Position numbers and translations under genes: made by a program. Positions 57,836-64,000 of a stretch of DNA of 64,000 nucleotides are shown here, piece after piece. Location: the NCBI RefSeq assembly GCF_000420405.1, contig NZ_ATUW01000004.1:1-64000 (forward strand). The letters run 5' to 3'. Each line of letters opens with the position of its first letter. The stretch's first letter is position 1. Source of the stretch: Winkia neuii subsp. neuii DSM 8576 (GTDB lineage Bacteria > Actinomycetota > Actinomycetes > Actinomycetales > Actinomycetaceae). The notes beneath the pieces were generated by a model that saw nothing but the letters and a program-made list of their open reading frames with translations, searched no databases and was not told the origin of the DNA.

Positions 57836-60058
57836 TTAGCGATTGGAGGATTCTACCTGCTTTTGCGCATTCTCCAACGCATTAGCTGCTTGTACTTGGG
57901 CAGCTTCCTTTTCTTCCACGTTAGCCTGCGCTGCTTGCTGATGACGTTCGGCGCTTCTTACCTCGCTCGTTGCCCTGTCGACCGCGTCCTCGGCACTTTC
58001 GGCCCTAGCTTCGTCCTCGGCGAGGGTTCGCTGGTCCGCCTCTGCAGCAGCCGCATCCTCTGCAGCCACCTGTTTCGCCTTGGCTACCTGCGAATTTTCA
58101 ACGGTATCTTCCTCTGCCCGTACGCGCGCGGCTGCCGCCGCCTCAACCCCCTTAGCCGTTTGCACATCGGTTAGAGTCCGCTCATGCTCTGCCTGCGCCT
58201 GGGCAGCATTCTCTTCAGCTTCACCGGCTCTGGCCGCAGCCCGCTCCGCTTCACCTCGAGAGAGTGCAACCTTTTCCTTTGCCTCTTCAACCTTCTTAAC
58301 AGCCTGAGAGCCGTCCGCATAACCAGCTGGCAGCTCGGTGGGTGCGTCGTCACCGCTGGGGGTGTACGAGGTTGAAATGCCCTGCGGCTTGCCTTCGTAG
58401 GTGATATCGCCGGTGACATCCACGCCTACTATAGGTTCACTGGAGGCTACCTTATAGGACTCCTCCGGAGGAAGTTTGCCCTCAGAATACATGCGATGTG
58501 TGGCGTAGACGCCTCCTGTTTTGGTCGTAACTACCCCTAGCCCCTGGTAGGTCCAGGTTGCTCTAAGCATGTTGGTGTTATGGCCAGGAGACTTTTTCCA
58601 AGCGTCGAAAATCTCGTCGGCAACTACTAGCGGGCTCATCCACTTCCCGCCCCCAACCCAGGCGATATTTTCGGCGTACATGTATTTAAGTCCGTCCGCG
58701 TACTTTGGATCTCCTTTAGTAAGGGCTGGATTAGTGTGCTCAAACGTGTTCGTGTCTGCCATAAACTGAGACCACACCTTAGAGGCATGGTCCGCAGCAT
58801 GGTTGGATACCAAAGGTTGGGCATTCGCCTTCACTCGGTAAGCGTTAATCTTCTCCATGAGCACGTGCGCGATCATGGTCTCTCGGTCTCGAACCGAGAC
58901 CTTCCTCCAGTCCCCTATTGGCCAGGCCTGGGTGTGCCCGTCTGCAGCTTTCGCTTTTTCATAGGCAACTTGCGCCTGGCCTGCAACTACTTCGGCCTCA
59001 CTCGCAATTTCACGCGCCTGCAAAGCCTCAGATCGGGCATCCTCCAGACGTTCACGAGCTGCCTGTTCTGCAGTACTTGCCTTCGCTACACTTACTCTGG
59101 CTGCCTCCAACCTGCTGCGGGCCTGCTGCAGCTGCCCATTGGCCTTTTCTTGCAAGGCAGCCAAGGCCTGGGCGCTGCGCTGCGCCCTTCGGCTACTGGA
59201 AGTAGCCTTCTGGCGAGCCTTCGCTAGGGCATCCTTTGCGGCCGAGAGCTCTGAGCGAGCAGCCGAAAGATTTTGCTGCTTCTTCTGCAACTGCAGATTC
59301 GCTCCCCGGAGAATGGTCCTAGCCTGCTCCGACGCAGCCCTAGCCTGCTCGTAGGATTTCTGGGCGAATCCGACAGCTTCCGAAAGGGAGCCTTCTTGGG
59401 TTCCACCCTTACCTTCATCTTCTGCCGACTCATTCTGTTTGGGCGGATCCTCGGGCCTCGCCGAATCCTTCCCGGTCGCCTCTGTCTGCTCGTTCCCCTT
59501 AGACGGTTTATCCTGCCGATCGCCTTTAGCGGGTTTAGGAGGGTTAGCCTGCTCAACCGGCATGGGCAGTTCGCCCGACTGCGTAGGATGCGCAGATGTA
59601 CTAGACGTTCTCTGCTCGCTAGCTTCACTCGTCTGTCCTCCAGAGGGGTACGGGCTCCCTCCCGCAGGGCCCTTGTAGCTCCAAGTGGGAGCCTTCTTGC
59701 CGCCGGGAACTGCAGATGGAAAAGCCGGATCAATCAATCTAGAATCGCTATCTTCAGTCCATCCAGATCCACTTTGTTCCCCAGGGGCAACTAGTGGAGG
59801 TGCCCCGGCTTCGGTTCCCTGCCCAGACGAGCCGGATTCATCCGTCTCGTTTTGCGGAGGCGTCTTTTTCTCCTGCTTGGGCTTTTCAGTTGGCGTCGAC
59901 GGAGAGTCGTTTTTTGCTATCGAGTTTCCCTCGCGCTGGAAGCGATCAGTTGCGTTTTTACTGCCGGTAGCGCATCCGCCTAACGCAGCTACGGTCAAAG
60001 CAGCGAGCGCAGAGGCCGCAACAACTTGCCGAGGGCGAAACATGTTCCTGTTGGCCAA
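57836..60058 (-). CDS. CAP-domain lipoprotein with two coiled coils
   Basis: A 740-residue surface protein. A lipobox-type signal peptide ends at LGGC (Cys29), so it should be lipid-anchored outside the membrane. Residues 30-220 are low-complexity P/E/K/S/Q. Then come a coiled coil (about 224-372), a CAP/SCP domain (about 393-525, with FEHTNP, YAENIAWVG and PGHNTNMLR) and a second Ala/Glu-rich coiled coil to the C-terminus. No sorting signal or transmembrane tail. TTG 60058 follows AAGGAGT at proper spacing; ATG 60043 is the alternative. The role may be adhesion or wall attachment; it has no clear operon partner. Confidence 0.88.
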   Translation of the reverse strand: MANRNMFRPRQVVAASALAALTVAALGGCATGSKNATDRFQREGNSIAKNDSPSTPTEKPKQEKKTPPQNETDESGSSGQGTEAGAPPLVAPGEQSGSGWTEDSDSRLIDPAFPSAVPGGKKAPTWSYKGPAGGSPYPSGGQTSEASEQRTSSTSAHPTQSGELPMPVEQANPPKPAKGDRQDKPSKGNEQTEATGKDSARPEDPPKQNESAEDEGKGGTQEGSLSEAVGFAQKSYEQARAASEQARTILRGANLQLQKKQQNLSAARSELSAAKDALAKARQKATSSSRRAQRSAQALAALQEKANGQLQQARSRLEAARVSVAKASTAEQAARERLEDARSEALQAREIASEAEVVAGQAQVAYEKAKAADGHTQAWPIGDWRKVSVRDRETMIAHVLMEKINAYRVKANAQPLVSNHAADHASKVWSQFMADTNTFEHTNPALTKGDPKYADGLKYMYAENIAWVGGGKWMSPLVVADEIFDAWKKSPGHNTNMLRATWTYQGLGVVTTKTGGVYATHRMYSEGKLPPEESYKVASSEPIVGVDVTGDITYEGKPQGISTSYTPSGDDAPTELPAGYADGSQAVKKVEEAKEKVALSRGEAERAAARAGEAEENAAQAQAEHERTLTDVQTAKGVEAAAAARVRAEEDTVENSQVAKAKQVAAEDAAAAEADQRTLAEDEARAESAEDAVDRATSEVRSAERHQQAAQANVEEKEAAQVQAANALENAQKQVESSNR

Positions 60059-60346
60059 TTTCTACTCCTTCTTAGAAATCTTCACTATTAGGTGCGTTCG
60101 CCCACGCAGCGAGCGCACCAAGGCAGCCACAGGATTGCACCGCCACCGTAAAAAAGACACCTCATTCGAGGGAGTATGAGGGAGCTAACTCAGAAAATTT
60201 ATTACTGCAGGAAAGCTGAGGTAAACACAATAGGCTTTAGTCCCAGAGAAAGACTATTCGTTGGAATAATGCGGAATTTATACCAGCCCTTAATATTTGG
60301 CAAGACATTGGAGCAAAACCTTCAGTAACGCATCAAAATGCCAAAT
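60059..60346. other. Intergenic region between the lipoprotein gene and tRNA-Ala
   Basis: About 290 bases holding the lipoprotein promoter region. I see no gene, repeat or RNA structure apart from the terminator that follows. Confidence 0.4.
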
Positions 60347-60375
60347 AAAAAAGATCCGCAACTTTGCTGCGGATC
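60347..60375 (-). terminator. Terminator of tRNA-Ala
   Basis: GATCCGCA (60353-60360) pairs with TGCGGATC (60368-60375) with a seven-base loop; on the minus strand six T follow. It starts 10 bases past the tRNA 3' end. Confidence 0.9.
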
Positions 60376-60385
60376 TGAAATTTTG

Positions 60386-60458
60386 TGGAGCTAGGGGGAT
60401 TCGAACCCCCGACCTCTTCCATGCCATGGAAGCGCGCTACCAACTGCGCCATAGCCCC
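60386..60458 (-). tRNA. tRNA-Ala (GGC)
   Basis: A complete 73-base cloverleaf: acceptor GGGGCTA/TAGCTCC with discriminator A, anticodon arm CTTCC-ATGGCAT-GGAAG (anticodon GGC) and T-arm GGGGGTTCGAATCCCCC. CCA is not encoded. Confidence 0.97.
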
Positions 60459-60555
60459 TTGAGCTGTTCCGTTCGGACTCCATAAGTTTAGCGGGAGTGG
60501 CCCAGAAAAACCAAATCCAGAACGCGTGGCACTGGTCACGCTTTCTGGGAGGTAG

Positions 60556-61158
60556 CTAAACGCCCAGGTTATGGTGGGTTATTCGCCATCCTGGAGTACG
60601 TTTTGCTGAGGCAAGCACCGACCAGTGGCAGTTGTCTGGCCCCCCTATTCCCTGCCAACTAGAAGCATCTAATCCCAGCACCCCGGCAATACCTTGGCTG
60701 ATAGCGGAACCGTGGGATACAACAAGGGCTGTCCCCTCGAGGTGTGCAGCTATTTCTGAGATAGCCGCGCTGATACGCTCGGCAACCTGCGCACGTGGTT
60801 CTATTCGCAACCTGGGGCATTCGCCAGATTCCTTATAAAACGAATATTCCTGACTAAATTCGCTTTGAAATTCGCCGAAGGTGTGTCCCTCCACCAGACC
60901 GTAGCTTCGTTCCAGAAGCCGGTCGTCGACCTCGACAGCAAGGCCAACCAGATCAGCCACAGCCCTCGCCGTAACTTTGGCACGGCTCAGCGGAGAAGAA
61001 ACAATGCGTTCAAAATCAAATTCTTCTGCCAAAACCCGCGCAGCCCGTGCAGCCTGTTGTCTACCGGTCTGATTCAACCCGATATCAATTCGGCCTTGGT
61101 AGCGCCGCTGAAGGTTGTAATCCGTTTGCCCGTGGCGCAAAAACACTATCTGACTCAT
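60556..61158 (-). CDS. Histidine phosphatase family protein
   Basis: A 200-residue phosphoglycerate-mutase-like enzyme. The phosphohistidine motif FLRHGQTDYN starts at residue 6, ending with the second His in VVSHGSAI. In this place after rsfS actinobacteria often encode a glucosyl-3-phosphoglycerate or similar phosphatase, but the substrate cannot be told here. The ATG overlaps the rsfS stop (ATGA). Confidence 0.9.
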   Translation of the reverse strand: MSQIVFLRHGQTDYNLQRRYQGRIDIGLNQTGRQQAARAARVLAEEFDFERIVSSPLSRAKVTARAVADLVGLAVEVDDRLLERSYGLVEGHTFGEFQSEFSQEYSFYKESGECPRLRIEPRAQVAERISAAISEIAAHLEGTALVVSHGSAISQGIAGVLGLDASSWQGIGGPDNCHWSVLASAKRTPGWRITHHNLGV

Positions 61159-61544
61159 GCAGTTACCGCAGTCTGAGAAATCCCAAGGTCGCCAGAGACA
61201 TCTATCCTAGGACAATCCTTCCACAGGCGCTCTAAGCCGTAATAGTGGCGTTCTTCAGGTTGGAAAACGTGCACCAGCAGCCCATCGGCCTCCAGAGCCA
61301 CCCACGTAGCCTCCTGCAAACCCTCGCGGCGGCTCACCTTGAAACCGGCCTCGAGCAAGTCTTCTTCTACCGCAGACACGACAGCCCCCACCTGCCTGTC
61401 CGTATCGGCGCTAACTAGAAGAAACGCATCGACAAAAGGCAATCTAGAAGAAACATCGATCGCAACAATATCGTCTGAAAGTTTATCTGCCGCAGCTTTG
61501 GCGGCAACGTGAACAGCGGACAGTACAGTATCGCTAACAGCCAC
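61155..61544 (-). CDS. rsfS: Ribosomal silencing factor RsfS
   Basis: A 129-residue protein that binds L14 and keeps the large subunit from joining in poor conditions. The core VAIDVSSRLPFVDAFLLVSADTDRQV, then HVFQPEERHYYGLERLW, is typical. GTG 61544 has AGGAG five bases upstream. It follows nadD, as in most actinobacteria. Confidence 0.94.
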   Translation of the reverse strand: MAVSDTVLSAVHVAAKAAADKLSDDIVAIDVSSRLPFVDAFLLVSADTDRQVGAVVSAVEEDLLEAGFKVSRREGLQEATWVALEADGLLVHVFQPEERHYYGLERLWKDCPRIDVSGDLGISQTAVTA

Positions 61545-61649
61545 AGGGCTCCTAAGTTAATTCGATTGTTCTTGTTGGGCCAGGCCCACCTCCAGCATAG
61601 CGAGGAAGTTAGCCCTTCAGCACTAGACACGAACTTTTTCGAACTTCAC

Positions 61650-62276
61650 CTACCTGTTGCCCGAAGGTTGCAGGTCCTGATAAAGCTCGTATTTATCCAC
61701 GTAGCGCACGACCCCGTCGGGAACCAAGTACCAGATGGGAGCTCCCCGCGAAGCGCGCTCGCGCACGTCGGTCGAGGAAATCGCCAAAGCAGGCACCTCG
61801 AGCAAGCTCATTACGGCACTTCCCCCAACCCCCTCGGGCAATTCATGCCCAGGGCGGGACACCCCCACAAAATGAGCTAACTTAAACATTTCCTGGTGGT
61901 CTTTCCACTGCATAATTTTCGCTAGTGCATCGGCACCAGTAATAAAGAAAAATTCTGCCCCAGGACGCTCCTTACGCAAATCCCTAAGAGTATCGATCGT
62001 ATAAGTAGTACCACCCCGATCAATGTCGACCCTGGAAACCGTAAACCGAGGATTTTCGGAAGTAGCAATTACAGTCATCAAGTACCGGTGTTCCGGCGGG
62101 GTAACCCTGCGTCCCTTCTTGAAAGGCTGGGTTGCAGTAGGAACGAAAATAACCTCGTCCAGGTTGAAAACATCCTGCACTTCCGAAGCAGCGACCAAGT
62201 GGCCGTTGTGAATAGGATCGAAAGTTCCACCCATAATGCCGATGCGTTTTGATTTTGTTCCTGGCCCCACTGCCAT
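61650..62276 (-). CDS. nadD: Nicotinate-nucleotide adenylyltransferase
   Basis: A 208-residue enzyme of NAD synthesis. The nucleotidyltransferase motif [13 protein letters not shown] is at residue 16, and the C-terminal [13 protein letters not shown] at about 175 is the second ATP-binding motif. GGAAGG precedes the ATG. It lies 50 bases after proA on the same strand. Confidence 0.95.
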   Translation of the reverse strand: MAVGPGTKSKRIGIMGGTFDPIHNGHLVAASEVQDVFNLDEVIFVPTATQPFKKGRRVTPPEHRYLMTVIATSENPRFTVSRVDIDRGGTTYTIDTLRDLRKERPGAEFFFITGADALAKIMQWKDHQEMFKLAHFVGVSRPGHELPEGVGGSAVMSLLEVPALAISSTDVRERASRGAPIWYLVPDGVVRYVDKYELYQDLQPSGNR

Positions 62277-62326
62277 GTCTCTACCTTCCCGAAGATAGGA
62301 AAATAATACTCGCTTTGCGCGCCATT

Positions 62327-63589
62327 TTACTTCCTAATGTGTCCCTCCCCCGTATATATCCAGGTAGTGGTGGTAAGTTCCTCAAGCCCCATTGGCCCCC
62401 GAGCATGCATCTTCTGAGTTGAAATACCGATTTCCGCACCCAAACCAAGCTGGCCGCCATCGGTAAATCGAGTGGATGCATTCACGGCAATCGCAGCACT
62501 GTCCACGCGAGCGATAAATTCGGATACAACCCGGGTATCGGTCGCAAGAATAGCCTCCGTGTGGCCAGAGGAGTGCTTGCCAATAAAATCAGTCGCCTCT
62601 ATGACCCCGTCAACTATCTTTACAGCAATATCCATAGACAAATATTCGCGATCCCAATCCTCGTTGGTAGCTACCTGGGCACCGGGGAACATTTTTCGGA
62701 CCTCGGGATCTGCATGCAAAGTAACCCCCGCCTGCGTCAGCGCCTCGCAGAGGCGCACTTTTGCCTGCTCAGGCAGGGCTGCATCGAGTAGTAGAGTCTC
62801 TGCAGCATTACAGACCCCCACCCTAGAGGTCTTAGCATTCAAAACGACTGCCTCGGCCTGGTCAATATCCGCACTAGCAGACACGTAAATGTGACAGTTT
62901 CCAGTGCCGGTCTCGATTACAGGGACCTTAGCATTTTCAACTACCGCCTGAATCAGAGAATGGCCTCCACGCGGAATGAGTAGATCAATGTAGCCACGTG
63001 CCTCCATGAGGGCACTCGCCCCGGGCCTGCCTAAGTCGTCCAGGGAGACGATCAAATCTGCGCAAAAACCAGATTCGACTAACGCCTGTCCTATTACCCG
63101 AATCAATTCTTCATTCGAGTTTCGAGCGGCAGAACCACCTCTGAGCAAAGCGGCGTTACCAGATTTTAGCGCCAGGGCAGCCACGTCGACGGTTACGTTA
63201 GGGCGGGCCTCGTAGATTACCCCGAGAGTCCCAATTGGGACCCTCTTCTGGCAAAGTTGAAGACCATTCTCGAGGTTCTGTCCACGCACTACCTTCCCCA
63301 CCGGATCAGGAAGCGAAACCACCTCTTTTATCCCCCGGCAAATCTGCTCCAAGCGGGCCCTCGACAATGCTAGGCGGTCTAGTAGGCCTTGGCTCATGTC
63401 CTGCTCTTTGCCACGGGCTATGTCAAGCTGATTTGCCCCCACGATCGTATCGGCATTAGCGCACAGAGCAGCGGCAATGTTTTCGAGCGCAGCATTCTTC
63501 CGCCAGGTTGCAGCTGCACGCAGTTCCTTCTGTGCGCGTGCCGCGCGTTGAGCACGGGCGCGTACTTCTTTCGTAATTTCGCTCCTCAT
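62327..63589 (-). CDS. proA: Gamma-glutamyl phosphate reductase
   Basis: A 420-residue NADPH-dependent enzyme making glutamate 5-semialdehyde in proline synthesis. The cofactor region [29 protein letters not shown], the catalytic-Cys segment [14 protein letters not shown] and [16 protein letters not shown] at the end are clear. The ATG overlaps the proB stop (ATGA). Confidence 0.96.
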   Translation of the reverse strand: MRSEITKEVRARAQRAARAQKELRAAATWRKNAALENIAAALCANADTIVGANQLDIARGKEQDMSQGLLDRLALSRARLEQICRGIKEVVSLPDPVGKVVRGQNLENGLQLCQKRVPIGTLGVIYEARPNVTVDVAALALKSGNAALLRGGSAARNSNEELIRVIGQALVESGFCADLIVSLDDLGRPGASALMEARGYIDLLIPRGGHSLIQAVVENAKVPVIETGTGNCHIYVSASADIDQAEAVVLNAKTSRVGVCNAAETLLLDAALPEQAKVRLCEALTQAGVTLHADPEVRKMFPGAQVATNEDWDREYLSMDIAVKIVDGVIEATDFIGKHSSGHTEAILATDTRVVSEFIARVDSAAIAVNASTRFTDGGQLGLGAEIGISTQKMHARGPMGLEELTTTTWIYTGEGHIRK

Positions 63590-64000
63590 ATTCCCGCCAC
63601 CTCTAAATCAGCCTCGTTCATCGACATATCGTCACGGTGTACAACAGGACGTGCAACTTCCCCTGCTGCCTCGATCTTTACGGAAGTAAGCCCCTTAATA
63701 TGCTCGATTTCTGTTGAATCAAACCCTACGACCCCTCTACCGAGTTCTTGATTTCGATAACGCACTTGCACCACTGAACCAGCCGGGAACTCCCCTTCGA
63801 CACTCACAACTCCGGCGGCCAATAGCGAAGAGTGGCCACGCCCAATAGCCAGAGCTGCACCCTTGTCGATATCTATCGCACCGGCCACGCGCGCCGCGTC
63901 TGCTATCCAATCCGCCCTCGACGGACGTCGCTTCCCCGTGGCCTTAAACCAAGTTCCGGTATCGGCCCCATCCAAGCCTCGGCCCAAATTGTCAGCAGAT
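63586..64000 (-). CDS. proB: Glutamate 5-kinase, C-terminal part
   Basis: Partial: the frame is open to the window end and lacks its start. The visible 137 residues hold the end of the kinase domain (DTGTWFKATGKRRPSRADW) and the C-terminal PUA domain (DKGAALAIGRGHSSLLAAGVVSVEGEFPAGSVV). With ProA downstream it makes the first two steps of proline synthesis. Confidence 0.92.
   Translation of the reverse strand, partial: SADNLGRGLDGADTGTWFKATGKRRPSRADWIADAARVAGAIDIDKGAALAIGRGHSSLLAAGVVSVEGEFPAGSVVQVRYRNQELGRGVVGFDSTEIEHIKGLTSVKIEAAGEVARPVVHRDDMSMNEADLEVAGI

Overview
The window looks like a chromosomal segment of a medium-GC actinobacterium, probably of the family Actinomycetaceae (inference; the genus cannot be fixed from the sequence alone). 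The signs are a cytidylate kinase-Der GTPase fusion, the gene order xerD-parA-scpA-scpB-rsuA-tyrA-cmk/der, the uvrC-rapZ-yvcK-whiA cluster followed by gap-pgk-tpiA-secG, the G6PD assembly gene opcA next to zwf, a WXG100-type protein and an actinobacterial-type L,D-transpeptidase. There are no insertion sequences, CRISPR arrays or rRNA genes; two tRNAs are present, Pro(GGG) and Ala(GGC).

Layout. 1-2.7 kb: a sparsely coding, strongly C/A-rich segment with a WXG100 protein, D-Tyr-tRNA deacylase (dtd) and a small membrane protein. 2.7-4.6 kb: nrdF behind two NrdR boxes, coupled to an FMN reductase, then two + strand terminators with an unexplained interval between them. 4.7-5.5 kb: a secreted phospholipase A2-like protein overlapping a small membrane protein gene. 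5.9-8.8 kb: tRNA-Pro and a Zn/Mn ABC uptake operon whose promoter carries two palindromes and whose binding-protein gene seems reduced to an N-terminal fragment. 9-11.8 kb: PfpI-family protein, DoxX-like protein, pseudouridine synthase, small membrane protein and a DUF4298 protein. 11.8-18.9 kb: the cmk/der to xerD cluster. 19-24.4 kb: pentose phosphate genes tkt-zwf-opcA-pgl. 24.4-29.6 kb: phosphate transporter, secG and lower glycolysis (tpiA-pgk-gap). 29.8-34.7 kb: whiA-yvcK-rapZ-uvrC. 34.8-43.3 kb: L,D-transpeptidase, glutamine synthetase, Ogt, acyl-CoA synthetase and uvrA. 43.4-46.3 kb: a tightly overlapping YciI-YciI-SLC10A7-like transporter-peptidase operon. 46.3-52.6 kb: coaE-uvrB-P-type ATPase, then TerC behind a yybP-ykoY manganese riboswitch. 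52.7-60.1 kb: BCCT osmolyte transporter, small membrane protein, asparagine permease plus asparaginase, and a CAP-domain lipoprotein. 60.4-64 kb: tRNA-Ala and the proB-proA-nadD-rsfS-phosphatase run, with proB cut by the window end.

Two themes recur. The first is transition metals, especially manganese: the metal ABC operon, the riboswitch-controlled TerC, and NrdF, whose family usually uses a dimanganese centre. The second is compaction: most operon genes overlap by 1-11 bases, and several stop codons lie inside terminator hairpins shared with a convergent gene. The most unusual items are the phospholipase A2/membrane protein pair, the TerC riboswitch with a visible Shine-Dalgarno switch, the doubly palindromic metal-uptake promoter, the YciI/transporter/peptidase operon and the CAP lipoprotein flanked by coiled coils.
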